Assembly: GCF_040954645.1 (NCBI RefSeq)
Contig: NC_092806.1
Coordinates: forward strand, 161,444,328 to 161,508,327
Length of the DNA: 64,000 nt
Direction of reading: 5' to 3'
Source: Diabrotica undecimpunctata
Taxonomy: Eukaryota > Arthropoda > Insecta > Coleoptera > Chrysomelidae
This document shows, one piece after another, positions 21,719-34,514 of this stretch (the stretch's first letter is position 1; the number at the start of each line of letters is the position of its first letter). A program made the position numbers and the translations under genes. The notes below the pieces were generated by a model. That model worked only from the letters and a program-made list of their open reading frames with translations, had not been told where the DNA came from and ran no database searches.

Positions 21719-23010
21719 GACTGTTCCAATTATAGAGGTATTAGTGTGACGAGCTCTGTGGGCCGGTTGTACGGTAGAATATTAAAGAAGAGGGTTGAAA
21801 GACAGATACAAGATATTGAAGAACAAAGCGGCTTTCGTACCGGGAGATCCTGCCTTGATAATATATTTATCCTACGACAAATAATTGAAAAGCGTGTCGA
21901 AAGAAGTAGAGATACCCATTTGGTATTTATAGACCTTGAGAAAGCATATGATAGTGTCCCGTTAAAGAAAATGTTTGAGGTCCTCGAAAGGTCCGGATTG
22001 GATTCGACGTATATCCGAGCGATGTATAAATTGTACGAAAATGCAGTTAGTTGTGTAAAAATTGGAACCAGAACCTCAAACGAATTTAAAGTCACTAAAG
22101 GCCTAAAGCAAGGATGTTGTTTGTCACCGACACTCTTTAAAATATACGTCCAAGAAGCATTGAGGAATTGGAGAAATAAATGTAGATTTATGGGCATCGA
22201 AGTGGGACAAGAAACTCTGTATACATTGTTGTTTGCAGATGATCAGGTGGTGGTTGCAACCGATGAGGAAGATATAAATTATATGAATCGAAAATTATTT
22301 GAGCAATATGCCAAATGGTGGCTTACTGTAAACATAAGCAAAACAGAATATTTAAAAATTTGAGGAAATACCACAGATCTGAGGCTTGAAAACGCAGTCA
22401 TAAAAGGCTGCAACCAGTATAAATATCTAGGAAGCATCATATCAGCAGATGGCAGAGTTAAGATAGATGTACAAAACCGAATAACCCAAGGGAAAAAATG
22501 CATCCGAATACTGAATTCATTACTGTGGTCTAATAAAATAAAGATGCATACCAAACTTCGCGTATACAGAGCAATTGTAGAACCAATTACCACATATGGT
22601 GCCGAATGTTGGACGATGACAAAGAATGAACGAGATAAAGTAGACGTTGTGGAAATGGATTATCTTAGAAGGTCATGTCGAGTATCGAGAATGGAAAGAA
22701 TCAGGAATGAGGAAATAAGAAACCGTACAGGAATTAGAGATACTCTTTCAGATAGAATACAAGGAAGGCAATTACAATGGTATGGTCACGTGATGAGAAT
22801 GGAGGAGGGGCGGTGGCCAAACAAAGCCTTAATTCATGTTCCGCCAGAAAGAAGGAAAAGGGGAAGACCACCAAATTCCTGGAGAAGAGAAATTACAAAA
22901 ACAATGCAATCTAGAGGCTTAGAAGAGGGAGATTGGAGAGATAGGAAAAGATGGAGGCTGAAATGCGAGAAGCGTCAATCGCCGTAGGACCCCCGTTATA
23001 TGATGATGAT
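21719..23010 (+). mobile_element. 5'-truncated LINE, nearly intact RT
   Basis: The best-preserved retroelement here. It begins abruptly inside the RT (NYRGISVTSSVG, after an AT-rich flank). It continues with QSGFRTGRSCLDNIF, FIDLEKAYDSV, KGLKQGCCLSPTLF and the catalytic FADDQVVV, and reaches a TGA at 22361-22363. Beyond this single stop the same protein continues as YLGSIISADG, YGAECWTM, QWYGHVMRMEEGRWPNKA and RRKRGRPP, to a stop at 22985. The 3' end is a short (ATG)n tail (TATATGATGATGATGAG). The copy at 35.21-35.86 kb on the minus strand is a relative. The clade is uncertain within RTE/Jockey-like insect LINEs. Confidence 0.9.
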
Positions 23011-23164
23011 GAGTAATCCCCCAACTAAATCACCAAAAGCTGCGGGTGGATGGGTCGATAGGTGGTAAGGCACTATTTTATCCTTAATCACCTTTTAACT
23101 ATAAAACTATTAATCAGAAAAGCAAATGAATATATGATATTAGTAGAACCACAGTAAAAGACTC

Positions 23165-23335
23165 AAGTAGCAAAACTGAAATAGAAATTTGTTGAGCACA
23201 CGCTAAGACAGAAGGATGACCGATGGAAAAATATAATTATTAATTGGAGTCCTTGGTATCATAAACATCAAAGAGGAAGGTCATAACTTAGGTGGTCAGA
23301 TGGCATAAACAACATGTAGATAGTCATAACTTGGT
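23165..23335 (+). mobile_element. LINE 3' tail fragment
   Basis: The frame encodes HTLRQKDDRWKNIIINWSPW, a degenerate version of the WAGH..R..D.RW...L.W.P block at the C-terminus of RTE-type LINE proteins. Confidence 0.5.
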
Positions 23336-23472
23336 TTAATAATTTAAACTGTTAATATTTGAACATGCATTTTAGAAACGACTAAAGATCTTGCATGTTT
23401 CCAGTTTTTACAGAGCAAAATAAAATTTTACTACATCCATTCAATCAAATAATGGGAGGATTTACCAAACGT

Positions 23473-24060
23473 GTCATCCCACCGTACTGTACTAATCTAA
23501 TTTGTTACCAGTAAATAAAATAGTACATGTTCCTCACTAATTGATTTTTAAGTACTTTTTAATTCTACTCGATTTGTCACAATTTATAAGAAATATCCCA
23601 CTATATGATTCACGAAAAATTTATTGGATACAAGCATTTCGAGGGTTTGGCCTGTACGTTTTTATTTTTGGTGTTTAAACGAAATAATGTGGGAGATTAA
23701 GTAAAATATCTTGATGAATGAAAATGGCGTAAGATAGAGAAATGTGGACAATGTTAGGAGGCCACCGTACTGTAACAATCTCATTTGTTAGCCGTAAATA
23801 AGGTGGTACTTGTTCCTCACTAATTGATTTTTAAGTACCTTTTTAATTTTACTCGATTTGTCACAATTTGTAACAAATATCCCACTCTATATGATTCAGT
23901 AACATTTATTGGCTACGAGCATTTCGAGGGATTGGCCTGTACGTTTATACTTTTGGTTTTTCAAGGAAATAATGTAGGAGATTAAGTTAAGTATCTTGAT
24001 GAATGAAAATGGCGTAAGATAGAGAAATGTGGACACTGAGGGGAGGCATATGTCATCCAT
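23473..24060 (+). repeat. Satellite, two tandem monomers (left block)
   Basis: Two copies of a unit of about 285-290 bp start near 23473 and 23756. Each begins CCACCGTACTGTA and contains GGTACTTGTTCCTCACTAATT-like, GCATTTCGAGGG and GGCGTAAGATAGAGAAATGT landmarks. A third copy begins (GTCATCC, 24052) and is cut off. The same unit resumes at 28.37 kb. Confidence 0.9.
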
Positions 24061-24149
24061 GACATGTGCATCCATGATATGTGCAATTGTGATTATTGTA
24101 TAGGTACTGTAAATGCAAATATTGAATCGGATATAAATATTTATATATA

Positions 24150-25750
24150 CTCGCGATCATAAAATCCGGGTCACCTTGAAAATCACCGATATTTCATTTT
24201 TAACGAGCTTTATCGTAAATAATAATAATACAAATACAAACTAATGCATGTTTCTGAGAATTGTTGCGGTTTCCTTTGTAACAAAGAATTCCAATAGTGC
24301 CGATTTCGCGGTAAAGTGCACACTTCCCAAAATGAACGCTACCTGTAACTCCGCTTGTTCTAAATGTCTCGTTTGTACTTCGAATTTCTGTTCAAATGCA
24401 ACGGACAAACGTTTATTATTGCCACCATAAGTGTTTATTAGTGCCATTATTAGTGTTTATTTTTTGACAAAAATGCCTTTGACTGTTGTTGAAACGGCAC
24501 AAATTGTTGCACTTGTGGAAGACGGTCACACTCAACGGCAAGTCGCAAGAACTGTTGGCGTAAGCCTTTCTACGGTTCAACGAGTGCTTCAACGCTTTCA
24601 GGAGGCAAGTTTGCTAACCAGGCGACCTGGCTCTGGACGAAGAAGAACGACCAAGGCACTAGATGACCGTTTCTTTGTGTTTCAGGCTTTACGAAACCGG
24701 ACCTCAACTGCGGTTATGCATCAAAATCGTCTAGAGGAAGTACGAAATCGCAATTTTAGTGTTGCAACAGTCAAAAGAAGACTTCGTTCTTCTTGACTAT
24801 CTCCTCGGGTAATGGCTAGAGGACCGCCACTTCGCCGGGTGCCTCGAGTTGCACGACTAGCTTTTGCTCGACAATACGCGCATTGGGGAATTAAAGATTG
24901 TAGCATAGTGTTATTCTCAGATGAATCCCGTTTCTGCCTAACTGGATCCGATGGACGTGTAAGAGTTTGGAGGAGAACCGGTGAACGATTTTCACAAGCT
25001 TGCATTGCTCCAAGAATGCCATTTGGTGGAGGCTCGGTCATGGCTTGGGGAGGTATATCTTCCGACTTCTACACAGAATTACCCTTCATCGAAAATGGGT
25101 CCCTAACTGCACGAAGGTACATTACGGATATTCCGGAAGAACATGTTATGCCCAACATAGCAGGGCTTGGAGAAAACGCCGGTTGTATGCAGGACAACGT
25201 GCAACCGCACGTTGCCAGGATCAATATGTAATACTTGGACGAAGTTGGAATTACGAGGGTACCCTGGCCAGCTAGGTCTTTGGACCTGAATCCCATCGAA
25301 CATCTCTGGGACGATTTGAAAAAACGTATTCAAACCCATACACCTACTCCTAACAACTCACAGGAGCTTAAGGATCTGTTAGTGAGAGAGTGGAATAACA
25401 TACCACAACATGTAATCCGGAGAAAAATTGAGAGTATGCCCCGTCGTCTGCAAGAGGTTATTAGAGCAAGGGGAGGCAAAACACGATATTGGTCATTGAA
25501 ATTTCACTGATTTTTTACCACGTTCTGTATTTTCCATTTTTTTTTTCGTATGTCTGTTTTATCAACAATTTGATTTGTTTTCTGTTTTTTTCAATAAAAA
25601 CAATAAAAAACCATTTTTTTTCTTTCAAAACAAACATTGATGACAAATAAAAAATACATTAGCCAAAAAAAAAGGTTATTACTGCACCAGAGGCAAAAAT
25701 ATTTAAGAAACTTGAAATTTTCAAGATGACCCGGATTTTATGATCGCGAG
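24150..25750 (+). mobile_element. Tc1/mariner transposon with complete terminal repeats
   Basis: 1601 bp between matching ends: CTCGCGATCATAAAATCCGG at 24150 and its inverted copy ending at 25750. Homology continues through GGTCAYCTTGAAAAT. TA flanks the left end; the right flank reads TG and runs into a TA microsatellite. The element sits next to the break in the satellite array. Confidence 0.9.
24473..25510 (+). pseudogene. Tc1-type transposase pseudogene, two in-frame stops
   Basis: A single reading frame of about 345 codons, broken only by TGA (24794-24796) and TAA (25229-25231). The N-terminal helix-turn-helix is HTQRQVARTVGVSLSTVQRV, followed by an AT-hook-like GRRRTTK. The catalytic acids lie in FSDESRF (near 24920), MQDNVQPH (near 25190) and LDLNPIEHLW (near 25285). 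Counting the residues gives DD34E, as in Tc1. Start ATG 24473 fits the family N-terminus. The two stops make it inactive, but the low damage suggests a fairly young insertion. Confidence 0.93.
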
Positions 25751-25752
25751 TG

Positions 25753-25899
<147 letters not shown>

Positions 25900-25929
25900 G
25901 ATATATTCCTTTTGAGGTTTAAATTTATT

Positions 25930-28372
25930 AATCTAACTGTGACATCAGTTCGAAATACAACAATCTCTGGAGTAAAGAAACATAGCAAGATGTTTATCAT
26001 GCAACTGATGTTGAAAGTAAATATAATGCATTTCATGATATTAGTTGTCCTATTAGAAAAACCAAACATTACCAAAACCAAAAAAAACATGGGTCACACA
26101 AGAAATAAAATCTTCTTCGAATAGTCTGAAGGATTTGTATATTTTGAGTAAGGCATACCCTGAGCTAAAAACTATATAGACAAAAAAATATCAGCACAAA
26201 GTTCTTGTTGAGACCACGAAGGGTCAGTTTTATTTTAACAAAATCTCTGAATCTTCTAACAAAACCAAAACCACATGGGCTGTTATAAATGAACTTATGA
26301 ATAACAAAAAATCACAAAAATATCTGTCTAAAATAGATGATACTAGGATTACAGACTCAGATATAATATCAAACAAATTTAATGATTACTTTATAGATGC
26401 ACCAGAAGATATAATTAGTAAAATAATTAAACCAATTTTTAATTTTCCGCATTACAACGATTTTATTCAAAATAGTTTGTTCCTATCTTATATAACAGAG
26501 GAAGATATCTTAGACATAAAAACCAAAGCATCGTGTGGCTTTGATGAAATATCAGGTATAGTAATTAAGAAAATTGCGTCTCAGATTTTGACACCATTTG
26601 CTCACATTATAAATGCTTCTTTCAATACTGGTGTTTCTCCCAGTATGCTGAAAGCTTCTATCATTTCACCGGTATTAAAACAAAGTGATCCTGAATTAAT
26701 GTCAAATTTTCGACCATTGTCTGTTCCATCTGTGGTATCTAAGATTATTTAATATGCAAAGCTTAAACAACTTTTATAATTTTTAGATATCAACCGAATT
26801 ATCACAAAGTATCAACATTTATTTCGAAATAAATTTTCTACTTCCACAGACATTAACAGTTTCTATGAGGGAGTTTTAATCTAAATCGAAAACAATGAAA
26901 ATCCAACTGCCATTTTTTCTCAGTCGTGCTTTTGATTGTGTGCAACACGATGTACTCCTCGATAGATTGTACAGATATGGTGTTAGGAGAGTTGCCCATA
27001 GTTGGTTTGGTTCCTGTCTTAAAGACCGGCACCAAATAGTTAGAATAAAAAATACCTTCAAGATTTCAACGTCTGGTCCGATTGTTAACAAGAATGGAGT
27101 ACCACAGGGCTCCATATTGGGCCCGATATTATTTATTTTGTATATTAATGAACTACCATATGTAATGTCTGATGCATTTGTATCAGTTTATGCTGATAAC
27201 TCAACAATGCTATATCGCGATAAAGACATAAATTTTTTACAAGATAAAATAACAAACTCACTGAAGACCTCTGATTGGTCCAGTAATCAGTCGCTCCTGT
27301 TCAATGTTCACAAAACTAAATTTTTATCATTTACATCCCGTGCAAATTCTACTAAACCTGAACTAAGTATTTCCATCAATGGTGAGGTATTTTGAGTTGT
27401 AGTGATGTGAAGTTTTTACGAGTGACTTTCGACTCTCATTTATCTTTTAAGACTCATTGTTGGAATATATGTAAAAACTCAATTCTAAATGTTATCAATT
27501 GAGAAATTTGGGTAGAAATGAGCTTATAAATGTCAGAAGTTAATGGGAGTCTAACAAAAACAGTTAGACGAAGATTAAAAGAATCAAACTTAAAGCCAAG
27601 ACGCCCTGCAAAAGTTCCACGTCTTCTCCAAAATCATAAAGCTCGTCGTTTAGAATTTACAAGACTTAGTCTCCAATACCTTCGTCTTTTTTATTTTGAT
27701 GAAGTACAATCGACAATGAGTTACGGTATAACTGTCTGGGGTAGCTCTCCTAGTATAAAGGATGTTTTCAAGGCCCAAAAGCGTATTGTGAGATGTATTT
27801 CAGGTGTTCCGTATGGTTGGTCTTGTAAAAACCTATTTAGCGATTTAAATATATTAACAGTGTATGGAATTTACATTTTGGAATTATTGATACTAGATAA
27901 TTCATAAAAATAAAAGAACTTTTTTATGTAACAGTGATATTCACTCACACAACACAAGAAATAAGAGACAGTTTGCAGTACTATATCGACATTTAGAAAT
28001 AAGTAGGAACTTATCTACTGTCTATGGTTTACTACGGTATAATCAACTTCCTCAAAAATTTAATAACATTAATTCAACTACAGCTTTTAAAAACCAAGTT
28101 AAATAGTACCTAGTAACCGTGTGCCCTTCTACATTAGGTGAATATTACGAGAGTGTATCTTTGAATGCCCAAGCTGCAACATAACCAAATTTAATATTAT
28201 TTTAATTATATTACGATGTCTATATTGTACGTTTTTATGTATTTTAATGTTTTAAATATTTTTAATGTATTGTTTCCATTTTTTGTAATGTTTAATATTT
28301 ATAATTTTACTTTTGACTTGCTATAAACCTTGTTGTAACTTATAGTCAAATAAACTATCTTTCTATCTATGC
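25930..28372 (+). mobile_element. Jockey/CR1-type LINE, decayed, with Tc1 scrap inside
   Basis: Endonuclease end and linker near 25930-26300 ([19 protein letters not shown]), then 26297-26752 (151 codons: SCGFDEISGIVIKKIA, ISPVLKQSD, NFRPLSV). After stops, 26895-27395 carries FDCVQHDVLLDRLYRYGVR, GVPQGSILGPILFILYIN and a mutated catalytic motif YADNST. The post-RT part runs from 27690 (YGITVWGSSPSIKDVFKAQK) to about 28170. The 3' UTR ends CAAATAAACTATCTTTCTAT just before the satellite restarts. A foreign Tc1 transposase fragment interrupts it at 27527-27672. The clade assignment (Jockey versus CR1-like) is not certain. Confidence 0.85.
27527..27672 (+). pseudogene. Tc1 transposase N-terminal fragment inside a LINE
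   Basis: Encodes TKTVRRRLKESNLKPRRPAK followed by VPRLLQNHKARRLEF. This is the linker between the second helix-turn-helix and the catalytic domain of Tc1-like transposases. LINE sequence resumes on both sides. It differs from the Tc1 element at 24.15 kb, so it comes from another family. Confidence 0.75.
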
Positions 28373-28373
28373 A

Positions 28374-28970
28374 TCGATCCCACTGCACTGTACTAATCTC
28401 ATTTGTTAGCCGTAAATAAGGTGGTACCTGTTCCTCACTAATTGATTTTTAAGTACCTTTTTAATTTTACTCGATAATTTGTCACAATTTTTACGAAATA
28501 TCCCACTCTACACGATTCACTAAAAATTTATTGGATACAAGCATTTCGAGGGTTTGGACTGTACGTTTTTGTTTTTGGTGTTTCAACGAAATAATTTTGA
28601 GATTAAGTTCAGTATCTTGATGAATGTAAATGGCCTAAGATAGAGAAATGTGGACAATGAGGGAACGCATAATGTCATCCCACCGCACGGTACTAATCTA
28701 ATTGGTTATCCGTTAATAAGGTGGTACCTGTTCCTCAATAATTGATTTTTAAGTACCTTTTTAATTGTACCCGATTTGTAGCAATTTGTAAGAAATATCC
28801 CACTGTATAATTCACTAAAAATTTATTGGATACAAGCATTTCGAGGGTTTGGCCTGCACATTTTTATTTTTGGTGTTTAAACGAAATAATGTGGGAGATT
28901 AAGTTAAGTATCTTCATGGATGAAAATGGCGTAAGATAGAGAAATGTGGACAACGAGAGGAGACATATAT
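28374..28970 (+). repeat. Satellite, two tandem monomers (right block)
   Basis: Two more copies of the unit described at 23.47 kb, starting near 28374 and 28674 (unit about 300 bp here). They share CATCCCACCG.AC.GTAC, GGTGGTACCTGTTCCTCA and GCATTTCGAGGGTTTGG, in the same orientation as the left block. Confidence 0.9.
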
Positions 28971-28974
28971 CCAA

Positions 28975-30830
28975 TTAACTAATTAGATAGCTAGATAAAT
29001 TATAAAAGACCTAAATTAAGCTCTGTAACTCAGAAGCAATTGATTTCTGAGTTTTTGGACAATAAGAAATTTTGATCACAATGAACGAAACTACATCTTT
29101 GGGAAGTTATCACCCAAAAAACTTTATATAAGAAAAGTGCAAAGATCGTTTGAAAAAACAATTTTTAAAAGCGTTTTTGAAAATTTTAATTATGTTTCAC
29201 ATTTGCAACACCTTGTTTTATACTCTGCTTTGAAACCTATATACTTACGTTAAAAAAAAGTTAACTCTAAGGATTTCTAAAAAAAAACACAACTTACTGA
29301 AATGATTTATTACTGATTTCTTGTATAAACAATCGAGTAAACAATATTGTTTTCTTAGTCTCTAAGTAGTCATATTCTTATCAATATTAATATACAATAA
29401 GCTTCTGTCTGATGTGTTATAACTTCTCTGAATGCTTATATGTATAAAGGCGAGCATTAAATACTACAGCTACAGGTTGAGAAGCAGAGGACACTCGAAA
29501 CGGTATCCAGACTGATCAATACAAAAAAATTAAAAGATATGTATATTGAAAATAGGAAAAACGAAGATATTTCATCATTTATGGTTTTTAATCTATTTTG
29601 TAAGGAAAGTCGCTTCTTAAATTTATTAGAATTCTGTCTTACCTCCTCATTCTTTTGTCTATTAAATTTTGTCATACAGTATGTTACTTTTAGGCATCAT
29701 TTTTCACATAATTATGAATTTAAATTGTTAATGTTCTTTATCTGTCATATGTCACTTGTCTTTCGTCATCTGTCATACTTCATTTTTTGTTATCTAACAC
29801 TTGTCGTCTTTTTTGTCATGCGTCTTCTGTCATTGGTCTTTTTAAATACACTATAATTATTTTGTGTCCCTCAATTTATAAAACTCTGCATTTTCACTTA
29901 AATTTATTTAGAATTTCTAGTAAATATCTTTAGTTCGATAAAATAATCGTTTTTTTTTAATTGAAAAACTAAAGACTTACGAGTCTTTGGTCTTACTTCT
30001 TTTCTGTACTCAAATTAACATGATAAGTCTGGACATCGTTTCGAATTAAAGAGTAAATAACCGTACATACAAAGCAAAAATAGGAGTAGCTGAGATTTTA
30101 GGTATTTAAAGGTTGTTTAGAGACAGTGAAATGTACAGTGTGCAGATGAAATTAGGATATGTTTAGGATTTCAAATATTTTTTTGCTAAAAAGGGAGTAA
30201 ATGTTTTTTAAGCGTTGTTAAATAGTTTTAAATTATTGTAATGAATGACATTAACAACTGTCTTTTGAGATATGTTAAAGATCGATGGCTTTGAAATTTT
30301 GATGAGTATATTGTTCTTAATTGTAACAATGTCTCACTGTGCTGTGGACGAGACTGGATATTTACTATCAAAATTGAGTAGAGTGATGTTACAACATCGA
30401 TATATGTTGGTTTAAACACAAACATCAAACCATTTTTACAATTTTCATGGAATAAAAGTAGAAAAAAAAAGATTAAGATGAACGTATTCGTCCTATAACC
30501 TTCTTTTTTGCTTAATTCTTGAGCGCGACAGTAAAAACGGCTACCAACGTGCTCCTTTTTTCGGATTTTTGTATACTTCGCAAACCAAAATTAGTATTTT
30601 AATTTTTTTTTAACAAAAACTCCCTTTGTTAACAAAGAGATTGTTGAAATCCTTATAAGATCTTTTAGGTTATAGAAAAATATTTTGTTAGATCCTGAAA
30701 ATAAGTATTTGACTGATCTTTATAAAAATATTCCATTTTTTTATGTATTCATACAAAGTATTAAACTAAGGAGATGAGCCGGTACCGCATTATTCAACAT
30801 GTCTCTCAAATATGTAATAAGACAGTTGAA
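28975..30830. other. Unassigned AT-rich sequence
   Basis: No gene found. 29735-29845 is a degenerate run of about ten TGTCAT/TGTCNT hexamers. Otherwise featureless. Confidence 0.4.
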
Positions 30831-30837
30831 TATAGAT

Positions 30838-31384
30838 ATACAGATTGCGCCTTGCCGATGACATCAACATCATGTCCCGCAGAACGGAAGAAATGACAGA
30901 AATATATTCAGAATTAAAAACAGAGCCAAAAAAGACCAGACTAGAAATAAATATTTAAAAGACGAAAAGCTAACACATACAAGACCTAGGGGAAACAGAC
31001 GCACAGTTGAATTAAAGGACGATTTTAAAACGGTAGAGTGTTTCACATATCTGGGAGAAGCATTATGCATAGATGGAATAGAAGAACCAGAAATTCAGAG
31101 AAGAATAGTAACAAGAAACAAAGTTTCCTTTTCACTCGCCCAATTTCTCGCACTCGCACTTCCTTTCAAGGTTTACAAAACTGTTATCAGACCAATAGTA
31201 TGTTGTGGATCAGAGACATGAGTGATGATAGGAAATACAAAAAAAGCTAGAAATCTTTGAAAGAAAAGTCGCAAGGAAGATATTTGGCCTGTTTAAAGAG
31301 CCACCGACCTGAGAATTAGTTAAAATTCAAAAACTTTCATGGACTTGGCACAGAATTTGCTAGATGGGAGAACATCGTCTGGAA
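30838..31384 (+). mobile_element. LINE RT fragment starting at the catalytic motif
   Basis: The frame begins RLADDINIMSRRTEEMTEIY (catalytic Y/LADD block of RT), then LEINI and, after breaks, the post-RT CFTYLGE-like region and SEKNSNKK. It stops where the minus-strand LINE begins with its 3' end, so the two insertions meet tail to tail. Confidence 0.7.
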
Positions 31385-33400
31385 GAGGCTTCTTCTTCTT
31401 CTTCTTCCTTCTTGCATGTAGGCTTTAAAGCCTGTTTCTCCTTCAATATTAGCCTAATAAATTGTTTATGGTATGCCAAAACTTCTTCGTCTGTTTGGTG
31501 ACTTGATCTCTCTGCCATTCTACTAATGTGTTCGTTCCACGCCTGTTTCCGTTTTGTCATCCATCCATTTATGTCTTCTATATTGCATGCTCTTCTTATG
31601 TTTTCGTTTCTCTCCCTATCTAACAGACTTTTCCCTGATATTCGTCAGAGTATTTTCATCTCTGTTGTTTTTAGTAGTTGTCTCGTTTTAAATGTGTTAG
31701 GATGTGTCTTGTTTCCGCCGTGTATGTTAATATAGATTTAATTGCTGCTTTATAGATTCCTGTTGTTGTGTCTTGTCTTAGGTGTTTGTTTTTCCAGATT
31801 GTGTCATAAAGAGATCCCGCCGCTTTACTTGCTTTTAAGCTTTGGTGTCGTACTTCTTCTTTAACATCTCTGTAACTAGTAATATCTGTTTCTAGATTTC
31901 TAAACCTTGCTTCCTCGTTTATTATTTTCCCATTTTGTTTTTTCTGCTGATATTATATTGGATTTCTTGGCTGTGTCGATGATATGTGTTAATCTTTGGA
32001 GCTCGTCTTCTGTCTCGGCTATTAATGCGTCGTCGTCTGCATAATATAATATTTGCATTTCTTTCTTCTCCATTCTGTAACCATGAACCTTTACGTACTA
32101 CCTGTATTATTTCGTCCATTATTGTATTAAAAAAAGTGGACTTAACAAGTCACCCTATGTGTACAAGACTCCACTTTGTACTGGTATACACTGTGTTAGT
32201 TTTCAATTTATCTTTGCCTGTATTCGATTATGTAAGTAGATGTTTTCTATGGTTTTTATAATATTGATTGGTATATTTCATTTATACAGTAGGTATAAGA
32301 CGTCTTCAATTTGGATGCGATCAAAAGCCTTTGTCAGGTCTATAAAACATAGATGTGCTGGTTTATTATACTCGATGGCCTTTTCTGTGATTTGTCTTAG
32401 TACAAATATGCCGTCTATGCAGGATCTTCCGGATCTGAATCCTTGTTGTTCATCTGATAAAGTTGTTAGTTTATTAATTTTGTTAGGTAAGACTTTTGTG
32501 GTAAGCTTAAGTGCGATGTTCAGTAGATTTATACCTCTATAATTGTTGGGGTCTTCTTTATCTCCTTTCTTGAACGTTGGTATCATTATGTTGGTTCTCC
32601 ATGCGTCTGGTATCTTACAGTGCAATATTAGTTTTTGTATAAGTTTTGTCATCTCTAGAGTTATACTTTCTCTTCCGTGTGTTAGAAGCTCGTTGGTTAT
32701 ACCGTCTGGTCCTGTTAACTTTTTATTTTTAAGTGAATTTATCTTTACTTCCTGAAAACTGATTTCTATTTTGTGTCTTAATTCAGATACGTCAGGTATC
32801 TTTCCCATTCGTTTGCTGGTATGTTATTGTATTACTTCAATTCTGTCATTTCTTTTCGTTGGTTTCTTATGAATCTATATATTTGTTTTAGTGTACCATA
32901 AAACTCGATTTCTATCCTTTTTGAAAACTGATTCCAGTGTTCATTTTTTGTTCTTCTTACCAACTGCTTTGTTTCATTTCGTATTCTTTTGTGTCTTGGG
33001 ATTTGGAGTATTTGATGTTTTGTACTTCGTGTAGGCCTCTCGTTTCTCTTTACATTTTTCTTTTATTTCCTTTTTAAACCATGGTGTATTGTTGTTGTTT
33101 CTTTTGTTCAGTATGACTTTGCGTTGTCCTAGAGATTCTGTTGCTGCTTCTTCAATGTTGTTTTTAATTTTCTCCCAGCTCGCGGTTATATCTTCGATGT
33201 CGTCTATCTGTTTCAGCTGTATCTTCTGTGCTAGCCTCCTTTGGTACATTTCTCTTGTAGAGTCGTTCCACAGTGATTCTACATTGAATTTTTACTGGGT
33301 GATTTTCTATAGAAAATGTTTTGGTGTTACTTTCATTATTATTTTTGCTAGTACTTGTTTGTATCCACTCCCTGCGTCTCGTGAGTTTAAAGTTGGAAGA
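31385..33400 (-). mobile_element. RTE-like LINE, 5'-truncated, (CTT)n/(AAG)n 3' tail
   Basis: Read from 33400 down: end of endonuclease and linker (VLAKIIMKVTPKHFL, then YQRRLAQKIQLKQIDDIEDI and NNTPWFKKE). 32808-32278 is the RT fingers (KKLTGPDGITNELLTHGRES, NYRGINLLNIALKL, EQQGFRSGRSCIDGIF, FIDLTKAFDRI). Catalytic YYADDDALIAETED lies near 32050. The tail (RACNIEDINGW-like, then NEHISRMAERSS) and KEKQALKPTCKKEE follow, ending in AAG repeats at 31385. A palm segment is damaged, and several frame breaks occur. It is the same family as the copies at 18.54, 38.73 and 47.02 kb. Confidence 0.88.
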
Positions 33401-33719
33401 GGCAAAGGCCTTAAATTAAGCCATTAAAGAGAGAGATGTATTTATAAGTTAAAAAAATCAACTAGCTCCTGTTCCTTTTCGATTTCTTAGCTTTCATAAA
33501 GAAGCGATGAAGATATGATGGCGTTGACAAGAACGCAGCTGTGCAGCTTATTGTTTTTTGTATTGCATTTTCTCGTTAGCAGCCTTGTATCTATATGAAA
33601 TGCACACATTTCCGATACTATCTTGTTCGAGATCATTTTCTAGCAAGTATCTTCTGAGATAAAGCTTTTCATACTGTCCCTTCTTCTAGTCAAAGAGCTG
33701 GATTGTCTTAAAATACTTG

Positions 33720-34510
33720 CGCTGTGGACAAAAATCAGTTAAACTGTAAATAAAGTAAACTCCTGACGATTTTAACCAATCTGATTGTACGTGAATCAAA
33801 ATTTCCCCAGATCTGGGTAAACACCATAAGAGGACTACGAAATAAGCTGAAAATTGATCATGGATATTCCAAACATCAGAAAATATTTAAAATACGGCAA
33901 TTTTTTAATCGTAAATCGTTTGGTTACTTCCAGATAAAATTCATTTAGCCTTAAAATCATCAATTTCCCCAGATATCTGAAGAAACCGTGAATTTCTGAC
34001 GATATAGACAAATGGAAGTGCTGCATTCTGGTCACCTAATTCAAAATTTCCCCAGATATGGATAAAAACCATAAGAGGAATACAAAATTGGTCTTTTTTA
34101 TACAACAATTATTTTAAGCGTTAATGTTTGATAACGGTAAATTTCTGTCAGATAGGAGTGCTGTATTTTATTCACGTGATCTAGAATTTTCCCCAGTCTA
34201 GGAAAATACCATAAGAGGACAACAATATCGGCCTAAAATTGTTAATGAATATTCGAAACAGAAAATAAAATATTTAAAATACAACACAAAACAATTTTTT
34301 TAATCGTGAATACTTCTATAATTTCTAATAATAATTCATTTAACCTTAAAACTATAAATTTCCCTAGATATGTAGAAAAACCGTAAATTTCTGACGACTT
34401 AGACCAATAGGACTACTACATTATGGTCACGTGATTCAAAATTTCCCCAGATCTGGATAAATACCACAGGAGGACTACAAAATCGGCTCAAAATTGGTCA
34501 GATTTATTTA
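33720..34510 (+). repeat. Degenerate tandem repeat, period about 250 bp
   Basis: The landmark TTTCCCCAGATNTGG followed by ACCATAAGAGGACTAC recurs near 33803, 34045, 34188 and 34440. A second landmark (CCTTAAAA...AATTTCCC.AGATAT..G..GAAACCGT.AATTTCTGACGA) recurs near 33950 and 34338. Copies are diverged, and one interval is shortened to about 140 bp. Confidence 0.75.
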
Positions 34511-34514
34511 AAAA

